Positions 16,583 to 25,611 of a DNA stretch of 39,559 bases are shown in pieces. The stretch is from an uncultured Bacteroidales bacterium (GTDB lineage Bacteria > Bacteroidota > Bacteroidia > Bacteroidales > Bacteroidaceae). The notes under the pieces were generated by a model that worked only from the letters and a program-made list of their open reading frames with translations, made no database searches and was not told the DNA's origin. The stretch lies in NCBI GenBank assembly GCA_902789725.1, contig CADAPC010000041.1, forward strand, positions 1 to 39,559. Direction: 5' to 3'. Position 1 is the first letter of the stretch, and every line of letters starts with the position of its first letter. A program made the position numbers and the translations under genes.

Positions 16583-17976
16583 GCCGTATCTTAAAAGACT
16601 TTTTGTCAGCAGCAGGAGTGGAATACACTGACCTGTTTGCTGACAAACTTTTTCGTGTTAATCCCAACCGAGACAGTTTGTTGGGATTGAAACAAATGCT
16701 CACCTCCATGGGGATTAAAACCCAAGGAGTGCGTATGAAAAGCGGTGAGGCAAGGGGATTATCCTTCCCCTGCATTCTGCACGTGAAGGACGATTTCCTT
16801 GTGGCCACAGAATGCACAGAGCAGTTCCTCACCTACATGGAAAGAGGAAGGAAAAAGCGCATGGACATGGAGACGCTGCGCGAGGTGTGGGATGGCTACG
16901 CTCTGGTCCCCACCGACAAAGAGTTCCCCAAAAGTGCGCCAAACTATGATTACGATTCAGATTACGGCAACGAAACAAATTGGGAGTGGAGGGGATTCTT
17001 TTTCATACTGGGAGTGATACTCGTATGGGGATTTCTGATTCAAATCGGCTTTGATGCAATTAACAATTATCCCGACTTAAACGCTTGGGAAATCGTCGCC
17101 CCCATCCTGATGGGACTATTGGCATCCGCAGGGTTCGCTGTGAGCGCATTTCTGGCAGAGAAAGAGGTAAAGGGGGAAAGTCGAATAGGAGATCGGCTCT
17201 GCCACTTACTGGGCGACGGAAAATGCAATCAAGCGAAAAAGGAGGATGGCAAATTGTTTGGCATCCTTCCCCTAAGCGAAGTGGGGCTGGGGTATTTCGG
17301 AGGACAAATTCTGACAATTTCCCTCCTTGAAGACGGGGTGGCTTCATCAGTCCTCATCAGCATGGCGGCATTGCTGTTCTGCCCGTGGAGCATCTTGACA
17401 CAATGGAAATCGAAACAATGGTGCTCGCTTTGTTTGCTGGTGGTCGCAGTGCTGGTGCTGCAAGGGATAGTGAGTTGTTTTCTGCTCGAAATGCCCTATT
17501 TACCTGATAAATTATTCAATTCGGCATGGCTGACGGTGTTGTGCGTGTTGGCGACACATTTGTTGGTGAATAGCATGAGAGAGAAGGTAAAAGCGGAACA
17601 AAAGGCCGATGATTACCATGCTTTTTGCAATCGGCGTGCCATCTTCAGAGCTGCCATCCGCCATAGCCCACACCGCATCATCGAAGAGCGTGACATCTAT
17701 TTAAAGAGCGGAAACAAGAATGCGGAATTTAGCATCACGTTGGTGAGCAGCGATAATTGTCCTCATTGCACCCACAAATATTTGCAATTCAGTAACGCAA
17801 CAGACCACTTGAAGGATTTCTTCCTCTTTGAGCACATCAAGTTGTCGAGAATGACTCCCCAGCAACTTGACGAGTTTATTGCTCGCACGGGCATTAACGC
17901 TACGCCAGTTGTCTTGGTGGACGACCACGATTTGCCCGAGGTCTATGACATCGAGGACCTTTACCTTCTAATTTGA
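16579..17976 (+). CDS. C39-like / VKOR / thioredoxin fusion, disulfide-generating membrane protein
   Basis: 465 residues; GTG start overlaps the stop of peptide 2. Residues 1-115 resemble a C39 peptidase fold but lack the catalytic Cys helix and have DFLVAT where the catalytic His belongs, so it is probably a non-cleaving peptide-binding domain. Residues 138-335 are membrane helices of the vitamin K epoxide reductase family with loop cysteines Cys208/Cys216 and active-site Cys282-S-L-Cys285. Residues 380-465 are thioredoxin-like with Cys394-P-H-Cys397 and cis-Pro443. In known bacterial VKOR-thioredoxin fusions, electrons pass from substrate thiols through the thioredoxin domain to VKOR and quinone. 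Here the obvious substrates are the two CX3C peptides. An extra helix (140-158) could put the N-terminal domain on the periplasmic side as well; topology is uncertain. Confidence 0.87.
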   Translation: MSRILKDFLSAAGVEYTDLFADKLFRVNPNRDSLLGLKQMLTSMGIKTQGVRMKSGEARGLSFPCILHVKDDFLVATECTEQFLTYMERGRKKRMDMETLREVWDGYALVPTDKEFPKSAPNYDYDSDYGNETNWEWRGFFFILGVILVWGFLIQIGFDAINNYPDLNAWEIVAPILMGLLASAGFAVSAFLAEKEVKGESRIGDRLCHLLGDGKCNQAKKEDGKLFGILPLSEVGLGYFGGQILTISLLEDGVASSVLISMAALLFCPWSILTQWKSKQWCSLCLLVVAVLVLQGIVSCFLLEMPYLPDKLFNSAWLTVLCVLATHLLVNSMREKVKAEQKADDYHAFCNRRAIFRAAIRHSPHRIIEERDIYLKSGNKNAEFSITLVSSDNCPHCTHKYLQFSNATDHLKDFFLFEHIKLSRMTPQQLDEFIARTGINATPVVLVDDHDLPEVYDIEDLYLLI

Positions 17977-18026
17977 CACACAAAGAGCAAGACAATGCTC
18001 CACTCAGCGTTATGGGCTACACACAA

Positions 18027-18060
18027 AAGAGAGGGGGCTGATGCTCCCTCTCTTCTTTTT
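18027..18060. terminator. bidirectional terminator between convergent operons
   Basis: AAGAGAGGGGGC (18027-18038) pairs with GCTCCCTCTCTT (18043-18054) with one G-U pair and a TGAT loop, followed by CTTTTT on plus. On the minus strand the same stem is followed by a short U-rich run. It separates the VKOR gene from the facing export operon. Confidence 0.85.
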
Positions 18061-18065
18061 CTCCA

Positions 18066-19937
18066 TCAAAGTTGCTGCTGCTTGACCAGCTGGTAGAAAA
18101 GTGCTTTCTTTTCTATCAGTTCTTGATACGTACCCTCTTCGGCCACCTTGCCCCCGTCAATCACAACGATGCGGTCGCAATGCATGATGGTGCTCAGGCG
18201 ATGAGCCACACAGATGCGCGTACACTTGAGGGTGCTCAAATTGTCTGACACAATTTTCTGGTTGATGTTGTCCAGGGCACTGGTTGCCTCGTCGAAGAAG
18301 AGGATGGAGGGTTTGTTGACCAATGCCCGTGCAATGAGAAGTCGTTGTCGCTGTCCGCCGCTGATGTTGCTTCCACCTTCCGAAAGCACCGTCTGCATCT
18401 TCATGGGCATCTTCTCTATGTCTTTATCCAACGCGGCCAGGCGTACGGCCTCCCAAGCATCCTCCTCTGTAGCCCACGGAGCCGTGATGGTGATGTTGCT
18501 CAGGATGCTGCCACTGAAGAGTTCGCCATCCTGCACACAGGTGCCCACCCGTTGGCGCAAGGCACGTTTGTTTACTTTTTCAATGTTGTAGGAATCATAA
18601 AAAATGGAGCCGCTTTCTGCCTTGTCGAACCCAAGCAGCAAACGGATGAGGGTGCTCTTTCCACACCCCGACTTTCCCACAATGCCCACATATTCTCCCG
18701 GACGTATTTTCAGATTGAAGTCCTTCAGCACAAAGGGCGTATCTTTGGCATATCGGAAAGAGAGGTTATGCACCTCAATACTGCCACTGAGCGAGGTGAC
18801 GGGATGCGATTCTTCGTATGTTTCGGGCACTTCCTCCAGCACAGGCTTTACCAGCGCATAGAGCGACTGGGCTGTAGCTATGGAGGGCACAATGGAGGTC
18901 ATTGACATGAAGCCAGCCGAAACAAGTCCGAATGCCACCGTAAAGGCCATGAAGTCGGACAAGGGCACCTGCTTTTCCACTGTCTGATAATAGATGAGTG
19001 CCATTCCTGCCACAGAGATGAAGCCCGAGACAGGTTGCGAGAAACGACCCAAAAAATCTGTATATGCCGAAGGACGGCTGTCTCTATAAGCTTTCGCCCA
19101 CTTGCTGAAGGCACGCACCTCACTGCCAGAAGTTTTGATTTTCTTAATACCCGAAAAGATCGAGAAAAGCAGTCCTTGCAAAGTGGACTGGCGAGGCAGG
19201 TACATGCTGTCCTCTCGACGCTGCATCCAGTATTCCCACACCATGAACAGGATGTTGGCCAGCATGACGAGGAGGCAATAGGGAAGGAGTGCCTTGGCAT
19301 AGTAGATGACCTGGTAGAAATAGATGAATGAGAAGAGGAGTGTGAACAGATTGGAGACGATGCCCTGGGTGAACGTCTGACTGAGGTACGTCATGCTCAT
19401 CACACGATTACTCATGTCGCCCGACGGGTAGCGGCGAAAAAAGGTGGGAGGCATTGCATAAGTGCGCTCCATCATGGCTGCCTGCAGGGAAGTCTCCACC
19501 TTCTGCTGAATGCGCATCAGCACCAAATCGCGGGTGAGAGAAAACATCACCGCCCCAATGCTGGCACCAATCAGAATGCCCAAAACGGGAGGTAAGTCCT
19601 CCAACGTGCCCGACGGAATGATTTCATCATAGACCTGCTTGGCTAAGTAAGGAGTGAGCATGCCAATCAGTGTGACTACCAGGCCGAGAAGCAGTACATA
19701 GAAGACATCCACCCTATTCACCGACTCCATGCCAAAGCGCAGCAAGTCCTTGGCGTGCAAGGGGCGTGCAGGGAATTTACGGTCAAGACGATGAAAGTTG
19801 TTGTGGAGCAAAAGACGCTTCATTTTTTCATCCGTATCCTGATGCTGATTGACCATTTCGTCCAATGCAGCCCTGGATGCTTCCAATGCCTGCAAATCGT
19901 AGGTTTCCCTTTTTTCCAACTGTTCATTAAATATCAT
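18066..19937 (-). CDS. peptide-export ABC transporter without peptidase domain (NHLM/NHLP type 2)
   Basis: 623 residues; ATG 19937 chosen because it follows the upstream stop by 17 bases, while the longer frame overlaps that gene. Residues 1-95 are a soluble N-terminal part without C39 residues; a six-helix membrane domain (about 100-350) and an ATPase follow. The ATPase has Walker A GKSGCGKST (about 421-429), Q-loop near CVQDGELFSGS, signature NISGGQRQR, Walker B ILFFDEATSALD and H-loop VAHRLST, so it looks active. The pairing with a C39-containing transporter matches the two-transporter layout of NHLM-type peptide export loci. The pair probably forms a heterodimer or two cooperating exporters; that is inferred. 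Confidence 0.87.
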   Translation of the reverse strand: MIFNEQLEKRETYDLQALEASRAALDEMVNQHQDTDEKMKRLLLHNNFHRLDRKFPARPLHAKDLLRFGMESVNRVDVFYVLLLGLVVTLIGMLTPYLAKQVYDEIIPSGTLEDLPPVLGILIGASIGAVMFSLTRDLVLMRIQQKVETSLQAAMMERTYAMPPTFFRRYPSGDMSNRVMSMTYLSQTFTQGIVSNLFTLLFSFIYFYQVIYYAKALLPYCLLVMLANILFMVWEYWMQRREDSMYLPRQSTLQGLLFSIFSGIKKIKTSGSEVRAFSKWAKAYRDSRPSAYTDFLGRFSQPVSGFISVAGMALIYYQTVEKQVPLSDFMAFTVAFGLVSAGFMSMTSIVPSIATAQSLYALVKPVLEEVPETYEESHPVTSLSGSIEVHNLSFRYAKDTPFVLKDFNLKIRPGEYVGIVGKSGCGKSTLIRLLLGFDKAESGSIFYDSYNIEKVNKRALRQRVGTCVQDGELFSGSILSNITITAPWATEEDAWEAVRLAALDKDIEKMPMKMQTVLSEGGSNISGGQRQRLLIARALVNKPSILFFDEATSALDNINQKIVSDNLSTLKCTRICVAHRLSTIMHCDRIVVIDGGKVAEEGTYQELIEKKALFYQLVKQQQL

Positions 19938-19954
19938 GTGTCCGTTCCTCCCTT

Positions 19955-22093
19955 CTACGCATTTTGAATCAACGTATAATAATATCCTTCTTTTTCCATC
20001 AACTGCTGGTGGGTACCTCTTTCCACCACTTTTCCTTCGTCCAGCACAATGATTTCGTCGCAATCGCGAATGGTGCTCAATCGGTGGGCTATCACAATGA
20101 GCGACATGCCCAGGTTGCGGATTGACCGCATCACCTTTGCTTCTGTTTCTGCATCTAATGCACTCGTCGCCTCGTCCATAATGAGCACCGTAGGTTCCTT
20201 GGCAAGCGCAGCAGCAATTTCCAGACGTTGCCGCTGACCGCCTGAAAAGTTCCTTCCGTTCTCAGTCACAATTGAATCGTAAGCCTTCGGACGAGAAGCA
20301 ATCTCTTCATGCATCTGCACATCGTTGCAGGCCAATATCATGCTGAAGTCCTCAATCGACTCGTCCCACATCTTCACATTGTCGGCTATGGTTCCATCAA
20401 AGAGCACCACATCTTGGTCAATCACCGCCAAAGAATTCACAAACACTTGCCGGTTAATGTCCTTGCGCAATTTCCCGTCGTAAAATATGCTGCCGCTCCA
20501 AGGGTCGTAAAGCCCCGACACCAAACGTGCGAGGGTACTCTTACCACAGCCAGACCCTCCCACAAAGGCCACGCTTTTCCCGGGTTCGATAGTGAGCGAG
20601 AGGTCTTCAATGAGAGGAGCTGCCAAAGGACTATAGCCAAACGTGACGTGTTGCAACTCCACCTTGCCCATCAGCTTGCCAAATTGCACATCCCGATTAT
20701 CGCTGATGGAAGAATCCACATCGGGTTCTGTTCGATAGATATCCTCCATGCGCTCCATTTCCGCCCGCATATTGAGGATGCTTTGCAGAGAACCAATCAG
20801 ACCTTCCACAGGCTCCATGTAACTGCTCATAAAGCCTTGAAAAGCCATCAGCATACCAATGGTCAGATGCCCTTCTATTATATAATATGCACCAACCACT
20901 ATAATGAGGCTGTTGGCAATGAAACTGACAATCTGAGGAATGGTGTTCAGATACATGTTCATCTCCGCACTGCGTATATGGGCATTCATAGTGAGCACAT
21001 ACTGGTGCTTCCAGCGCTCAAAAAAACCTTCTTCCGCTCCAGCCGCCTTGATGGTGTCGATGCCACGAATGCTACTCATCGTCACACCACTCAACGAACC
21101 CTTCTCCCGTTCCAACACGCGGCTCAGGTTCACCTGCTTGGCCGTGATGAACCGCACCATGAGCAGATTAATCAGCGAAGCACCGATGGCGATGAACGAC
21201 AAGGGGGCACTATACACCAGCATAAAGACGAGATAGACAATCAGCAAAACCACATTGACCAGCACAGGTGCCAAGTTCTGCACCAACGCCTTAGGAATCA
21301 TCTCGGCACCAAACATTCGGGAAACAACGCTGCCAGCATAACGCTGAGAGAAGAAACGCATGGGCAATCGGAGCGAGTGCCAAAGAAAATGGCTGTTGGC
21401 ATCAATCCCCAACTGAAGTATCAAGCGGTTGGAATATGTGCCTTGCAACAATTCGATAATCAACTTGTACAAAATGACTGCACCCAGCATCAAGAAGAAA
21501 GGCAACTGCCACGAGGGATCTTGACCAGGAAGGATAACATCGAAGAACACCTGCGAGAAGATGGGTAGCGCAATGGTGGCAACCGTCAGCAACAAACCCG
21601 ACACCATCGAAAAGAACAGTGCCTCTTTTGCGTGTGCCAATCGGACTTGAACAAAACGCAGAATCGAAGCCGGAGCACCCTCCTTAACAAACGACTCCCC
21701 TGGTTCAAACAGCAAGGCTATACCTGTGTAGCCCAAGCGCATTTCATCCATCGACATCTTCACACGCCCACGCGCAGGGTCATTCACATAAAAAAAGTTT
21801 CCCTTGCAACCACATAGCACCAGAAAATGATTATATTCCCAGTGTAAAATACAAGGCATAGGCAATTGCTGCAAGTGGTCAACATCTACCTTTCCTCCTT
21901 TGGCAACCATTCCCTGCAAGCGAGCCGCTTTCAGAATGTTGAGCGCGCTGGAACCATCGCGGGAAATGCCGCAATCCACCCTCAGCTTCTCCATCGGCAC
22001 CCACCTTCCGTATGTGGCCAGCACCATCCCCAACGAAACGGCTCCGCACTCCGTTGATTCCATCTGCATGATGACAGGTACTCTCTTCTTCAT
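19955..22093 (-). CDS. C39 peptidase-containing ABC transporter for double-glycine peptides
   Basis: 712 residues. The N-terminal C39 domain is complete: Gln10, Cys16 (STECGAVSLGM), His89 (EYNHFLVL) and Asp105 (YVNDPARG). A transmembrane domain (about 155-430) and an ATPase follow, with Walker A GGSGCGKST (about 513-521), signature NFSGGQRQR, Walker B VLIMDEATSALD and H-loop IAHRLST. Such proteins cut a precursor after the GG or GA site on the cytoplasmic face and export the core. The two precursors at 16178 and 16385 are the only double-glycine peptides I see nearby. The gene follows the HlyD-like gene by five bases. Confidence 0.92.
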   Translation of the reverse strand: MKKRVPVIMQMESTECGAVSLGMVLATYGRWVPMEKLRVDCGISRDGSSALNILKAARLQGMVAKGGKVDVDHLQQLPMPCILHWEYNHFLVLCGCKGNFFYVNDPARGRVKMSMDEMRLGYTGIALLFEPGESFVKEGAPASILRFVQVRLAHAKEALFFSMVSGLLLTVATIALPIFSQVFFDVILPGQDPSWQLPFFLMLGAVILYKLIIELLQGTYSNRLILQLGIDANSHFLWHSLRLPMRFFSQRYAGSVVSRMFGAEMIPKALVQNLAPVLVNVVLLIVYLVFMLVYSAPLSFIAIGASLINLLMVRFITAKQVNLSRVLEREKGSLSGVTMSSIRGIDTIKAAGAEEGFFERWKHQYVLTMNAHIRSAEMNMYLNTIPQIVSFIANSLIIVVGAYYIIEGHLTIGMLMAFQGFMSSYMEPVEGLIGSLQSILNMRAEMERMEDIYRTEPDVDSSISDNRDVQFGKLMGKVELQHVTFGYSPLAAPLIEDLSLTIEPGKSVAFVGGSGCGKSTLARLVSGLYDPWSGSIFYDGKLRKDINRQVFVNSLAVIDQDVVLFDGTIADNVKMWDESIEDFSMILACNDVQMHEEIASRPKAYDSIVTENGRNFSGGQRQRLEIAAALAKEPTVLIMDEATSALDAETEAKVMRSIRNLGMSLIVIAHRLSTIRDCDEIIVLDEGKVVERGTHQQLMEKEGYYYTLIQNA

Positions 22094-22098
22094 ACGCC

Positions 22099-22716
22099 CT
22101 ACTCTTTCAGTAACCGCAGCTGATTCAGCTGGTCATATACATACTCAAATATATAGGCAAACATGGAGCGGCGTTTCGAAATCACCATCACATGACAGAA
22201 CATGCCTTGGGCAATGTCCACCCGATCACGCTGTTCAAACGCCCAGCGATAGGCAGTCGGATTCCCCTCCGCTCTGTCAAGTGCCACCTCCACCGTGTAA
22301 GCCAAATCTCCTTCAGGAAATATCGCTGTCACTTGTTCACCGCATTGCTCCATCACTTTTTCACGCGAAAGAGCCTGCATACCTACTCCTACCACTTTGC
22401 CTGATATGTAACCGTTTCGTTCACGAGGCAAGCCAGCAGGCCAAGCTTGCACTTCCTCCCCTTTTGCTAACTGGTAGCGATGGTCGGCACCCACAAATGC
22501 CAACATCTGATGGTCGGCCGACACGATTCCCTCCAGCATAACCTTTTCTGTCACGTTGCCGCAGAAAATCCAAATGATAAACGCTATAGCCAAAACAGCC
22601 ATTGTCCCCAAAACCAAATAGACCGAGGGGGAGGTCACACGAATGCTCCCGCCCAACTCGTCAGGCGAAGTGAGTCTCCGCTCTTTCTCATCTTTCTTTC
22701 TAAACCATTTCCACAT
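22099..22716 (-). CDS. short HlyD-like membrane-fusion adaptor
   Basis: 205 residues from ATG 22716 ([15 protein letters not shown]); the extended frame upstream overlaps the promoter. It has a cytoplasmic N-terminus, one membrane helix (about residues 30-52, [20 protein letters not shown]) and a periplasmic part with a barrel-like VEVALDRAE and [23 protein letters not shown], as at the end of HlyD adaptors. The long coiled-coil hairpin that contacts TolC is absent, so the protein is well short of classical HlyD and resembles the short adaptors of NHLM-type loci. First gene of the export operon. Confidence 0.78.
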   Translation of the reverse strand: MWKWFRKKDEKERRLTSPDELGGSIRVTSPSVYLVLGTMAVLAIAFIIWIFCGNVTEKVMLEGIVSADHQMLAFVGADHRYQLAKGEEVQAWPAGLPRERNGYISGKVVGVGMQALSREKVMEQCGEQVTAIFPEGDLAYTVEVALDRAEGNPTAYRWAFEQRDRVDIAQGMFCHVMVISKRRSMFAYIFEYVYDQLNQLRLLKE

Positions 22717-22745
22717 AACAGTCAGTTCTTCTTTAATTTTCGGGG

Positions 22746-22753
22746 CAAAGATA
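22746..22753 (-). promoter_or_regulatory. -7 element of the peptide-export operon
   Basis: On the minus strand these bases read TATCTTTG (TAnnTTTG). Transcription would start near 22739, about 23 bases before ATG 22716. No -33 TTTG at normal spacing. It lies back to back with the tyrS promoter, so the two may interfere. Confidence 0.55.
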
Positions 22754-22776
22754 ACACTTTTTCCAATTTTATTCAC

Positions 22777-22784
22777 TACCTTTG
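22777..22784 (+). promoter_or_regulatory. -7 element of tyrS
   Basis: TACCTTTG fits TAnnTTTG and lies 29 bases before ATG 22814. The -33 region is only T-rich (CTTTTTCC). It rules out the longer upstream start for tyrS. Confidence 0.6.
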
Positions 22785-22813
22785 CACCCAAAATTCAAAA
22801 AAAGAACTACAAC

Positions 22814-24112
22814 ATGAAAGATTTCGTACAAGAACTTACTTGGCGAGGCATGATTCACCAAATGATGCCAGGTACAGATGAACTGCTCAAGAAAGAACAG
22901 GTAACAGCATACCTCGGCATCGACCCTACAGCCGATTCTCTCCACATCGGTCACCTTTGCGGCGTGATGATGCTGCGCCATTTCCAGCGTTGTGGCCACA
23001 AACCCCTCGCACTCATCGGTGGGGCTACAGGCATGATTGGCGACCCCTCGGGCAAGAGCACTGAACGTAACTTGCTGGACGAAGAGACCCTCCGCCACAA
23101 CGTGGCCTGCATCAAGGCTCAACTGGCTCATTTCCTCGATTTTGAAAGCGATGCGCCCAACCGTGCAGAACTGGTGAACAACTACGACTGGATGAAGGAC
23201 TTCAAGTTCCTGGATTTTGTGCGCGACATTGGCAAGCACATCACCGTCAACTACATGATGGCCAAGGAGTCTGTGCAGAAACGTCTCAACGGCGAGGCGC
23301 GCGACGGACTTTCCTTCACTGAGTTCACCTACCAGCTCCTGCAGGGTTACGATTTTTACTACCTCAACGAACACAAGGGCTGTAAGCTTCAGCTGGGCGG
23401 AGCTGATCAATGGGGCAACATCACCACAGGCTCCGAACTCATTCGCCGCATGAACGGCAAGGAATGTTTCGCCCTCACCTGCCCGCTCGTCACCAAGAGC
23501 GACGGAAAGAAGTTTGGCAAAACCGAAAGCGGCAACGTGTGGCTCGACCGCCGCTACACCTCGCCCTACCAGTTCTACCAGTTCTGGCTCAACGTGCCCG
23601 ACGAGGACGCTGAACGCTACATCAAAATCTTCACCTCGCTGGAGAAGGAAGAGATTGAAGCGCTCATTGCTGAACACAAGACCGACCCTGGTCGCCGTGT
23701 GCTGCAGAAGAAACTGGCAGAGGAAGTGACCATCATGGTTCACTCCAAGGAAGACTACGACATAGCGGTGGAGGCATCCAACATCCTCTTCGGCAAATCG
23801 ACCAAAGAGAGCCTCCTGAAGCTCGACGAGCAGACCTTGCTCGATGTCTTTGCAGGAGTGCCCCACTTTGAGGTGGCAAAGTCTCTCTTCGAAGGCGAAG
23901 GTGTGAAACTTGCCGACCTGACGGTTGACCACACCCAAGTGTTCCCCAGCAAGGGCGAAGTGAAGACTCTCGTCAAAGGCGGTGGCGTCAGCGTGAACAA
24001 AGACAAAGTCAATGCCCCCGACCAGTTCATCACCAAGTCCGAACTCCTCGATGGCAAGTACCTCCTCATCCAGCAAGGAAAGAAGAAGTACTACCTTATC
24101 ATTGCAAAATAA
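22814..24112 (+). CDS. tyrS: tyrosine-tRNA ligase
   Basis: 432 residues; start ATG 22814 ([12 protein letters not shown]) behind its promoter. A class I aminoacyl-tRNA synthetase that charges tRNA-Tyr with tyrosine. Seen: the HIGH motif at His44-Ile-Gly-His47, [14 protein letters not shown], the tyrosine-pocket segment [11 protein letters not shown], a KMSKS-type loop KFGKT (233-237) and a C-terminal S4 RNA-binding domain (about 365-432). Bacterial type, normal length. Cytoplasmic housekeeping gene, divergent from the export operon and functionally unrelated to it. Confidence 0.97.
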   Translation: MKDFVQELTWRGMIHQMMPGTDELLKKEQVTAYLGIDPTADSLHIGHLCGVMMLRHFQRCGHKPLALIGGATGMIGDPSGKSTERNLLDEETLRHNVACIKAQLAHFLDFESDAPNRAELVNNYDWMKDFKFLDFVRDIGKHITVNYMMAKESVQKRLNGEARDGLSFTEFTYQLLQGYDFYYLNEHKGCKLQLGGADQWGNITTGSELIRRMNGKECFALTCPLVTKSDGKKFGKTESGNVWLDRRYTSPYQFYQFWLNVPDEDAERYIKIFTSLEKEEIEALIAEHKTDPGRRVLQKKLAEEVTIMVHSKEDYDIAVEASNILFGKSTKESLLKLDEQTLLDVFAGVPHFEVAKSLFEGEGVKLADLTVDHTQVFPSKGEVKTLVKGGGVSVNKDKVNAPDQFITKSELLDGKYLLIQQGKKKYYLIIAK

Positions 24113-24142
24113 GCCTTCGTGCTAAATTGAGGATTATTACAG

Positions 24143-24188
24143 AATAAGGCAGGGTTATCGCACAATAACCCTGCCTTATTTCTTTTTT
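24143..24188 (+). terminator. rho-independent terminator of tyrS
   Basis: AATAAGGCAGGGTTAT (24143-24158) pairs perfectly over 16 bases with ATAACCCTGCCTTATT (24165-24180) across the loop CGCACA, followed by TCTTTTTT. The remaining bases to 24322 contain nothing I recognise. Confidence 0.92.
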
Positions 24189-24322
24189 CCAACATACGGA
24201 AACTATCAGAAGAAGGAAAGACAACCTGACAGAACGCTGGTTGAAACTTTAGGTTTTCAATAAAATCAAGCAACGAACTTGAGTTTTTCTGACATGAAGA
24301 CCGTAAAGTCAAATATTTTGTG

Positions 24323-24330
24323 TACATTTG
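24323..24330 (+). promoter_or_regulatory. -7 element of serB
   Basis: TACATTTG fits TAnnTTTG exactly. The start of transcription would be about 10-12 bases before ATG 24349, so the leader is very short. The -33 element is not clear. An in-frame TTG at 24328 lies within this element and is not the start. Confidence 0.6.
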
Positions 24331-24348
24331 CCACAAAAACCTATTCGA

Positions 24349-25575
24349 ATGACAGAAGAACTGATTTTATTGCGCATTACGGGCGAAGACCGCCCTGGAC
24401 TAACTGCCAGCATCATGGATGTGCTGGCGCGATATGACGTGGACATCCAAGACATAGGACAGGCAGACATCCACTCCACCCTCTCGTTAGGTATCCTCAT
24501 CCTCGTGGCAGAAAAAAACTCTGGCTATGTAATGAAGGAACTGCTCTTCAAGGCAAGCGAGTTAGGAGTGAACATCACCTTCCACCCTGTGACAATGGAC
24601 GAATACGAGGCGTGGGTGAGCCGTCAAGGCAAGAACCGCTATATTCTCACCGTATTAGGCCGCCAACTGACAGCCCGGCAAATTGAAGCTGTAAGTCAAC
24701 TGATTGTGAAACAAGGGCTGAATATCGACGGCATTAAGCGTTTGTCAGGACGGGCGAGTATCCTTCACCCTAAGGAGAAGACAAGGGCTTGCATCCAGTT
24801 CTCCGTTCGTGGCACCCCAAAGGACAAGGAAGCACTGCATGCTGAACTGCTCCGTATGTCGAGCGAGTTAGAGGTGGACGGGTCGTTCCAGACGGACAAC
24901 ATGTACCGCCGTATGCGCCGCCTCATCTGCTTTGACATGGACTCCACCCTCATCCAAACAGAAGTGATTGACGAATTGGCCAGAAAGCATGGAGTTTATG
25001 ACCAAGTGGCGGCCATCACAGCCAGTGCCATGCGAGGCGAGATAGATTTCAAGGAGAGTTTCACCCAGCGATGCAAGTTGCTCAAGGGGTTGGACGTAAG
25101 TGTGATGCGCGACATTGCAGAAAATCTCCCTTTCACAGAGGGAGTGGATCGATTGATGTATGTGCTGAAGAAGTATGGCTACAAAATAGCTATCCTTTCT
25201 GGTGGTTTTACCTTCTTCGGTGAATATATCCAAAAGAAATATGGCATCGACTATGTTTATGCTAATGAGTTGGAGATTGATGAAACAGGCCACCTGACAG
25301 GCAATTACGTGGGAGAAATTGTAGATGGAAAGAGGAAAGCCGAACTGTTGAAACTCATCGCACAGGTGGAAAAGGTGGATTTGCAACAAACTATCGCCGT
25401 AGGTGATGGAGCCAATGACTTGCCTATGCTCTCCCAAGCAGGTCTCGGCATCGCCTTCCATGCTAAGCCTCGCGTGGTGGCCAATGCTCAGCAAAGTATC
25501 AATACCATCGGGTTAGATGGCGTGCTCTACTTTTTAGGTTTCAAAGACTCCTACTTAGACGAACGAGCACAATAA
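24349..25575 (+). CDS. serB: phosphoserine phosphatase with N-terminal ACT domains
   Basis: 408 residues, ATG 24349. Catalyses the last step of serine synthesis, O-phosphoserine to serine. Residues 1-85 and about 95-180 form two ACT-like regulatory domains (LLRITGEDRPGLTASIM and YILTVLGRQLTARQIEAV), which in relatives bind amino acids. The HAD catalytic domain follows: motif I DMDST with nucleophile Asp196 and Asp198, motif II LSGG, a motif III lysine and motif IV GDGANDLPML with Asp353. Normal length for the ACT-fused form. It ends 36 bases before the next gene, which has no visible promoter of its own, though the functions are unrelated. Confidence 0.95.
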   Translation: MTEELILLRITGEDRPGLTASIMDVLARYDVDIQDIGQADIHSTLSLGILILVAEKNSGYVMKELLFKASELGVNITFHPVTMDEYEAWVSRQGKNRYILTVLGRQLTARQIEAVSQLIVKQGLNIDGIKRLSGRASILHPKEKTRACIQFSVRGTPKDKEALHAELLRMSSELEVDGSFQTDNMYRRMRRLICFDMDSTLIQTEVIDELARKHGVYDQVAAITASAMRGEIDFKESFTQRCKLLKGLDVSVMRDIAENLPFTEGVDRLMYVLKKYGYKIAILSGGFTFFGEYIQKKYGIDYVYANELEIDETGHLTGNYVGEIVDGKRKAELLKLIAQVEKVDLQQTIAVGDGANDLPMLSQAGLGIAFHAKPRVVANAQQSINTIGLDGVLYFLGFKDSYLDERAQ

Positions 25576-25611
25576 TGCAACAACAACGAAAAACGCAAAA
25601 CCAAGACCAAT

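Noticed and set aside
20309..22541. Long plus-strand open frames opposite the two ABC transporter and adaptor genes
   Set aside because: They mirror the codon pattern of strongly supported genes on the minus strand, have no family features, promoters or signal peptides, and are rich in His, Gln and Arg, as antisense frames here usually are.
22769..24076. 435-residue minus-strand frame opposite tyrS
   Set aside because: It is a shadow of a certain tyrS gene with motifs intact; no recognisable domain.
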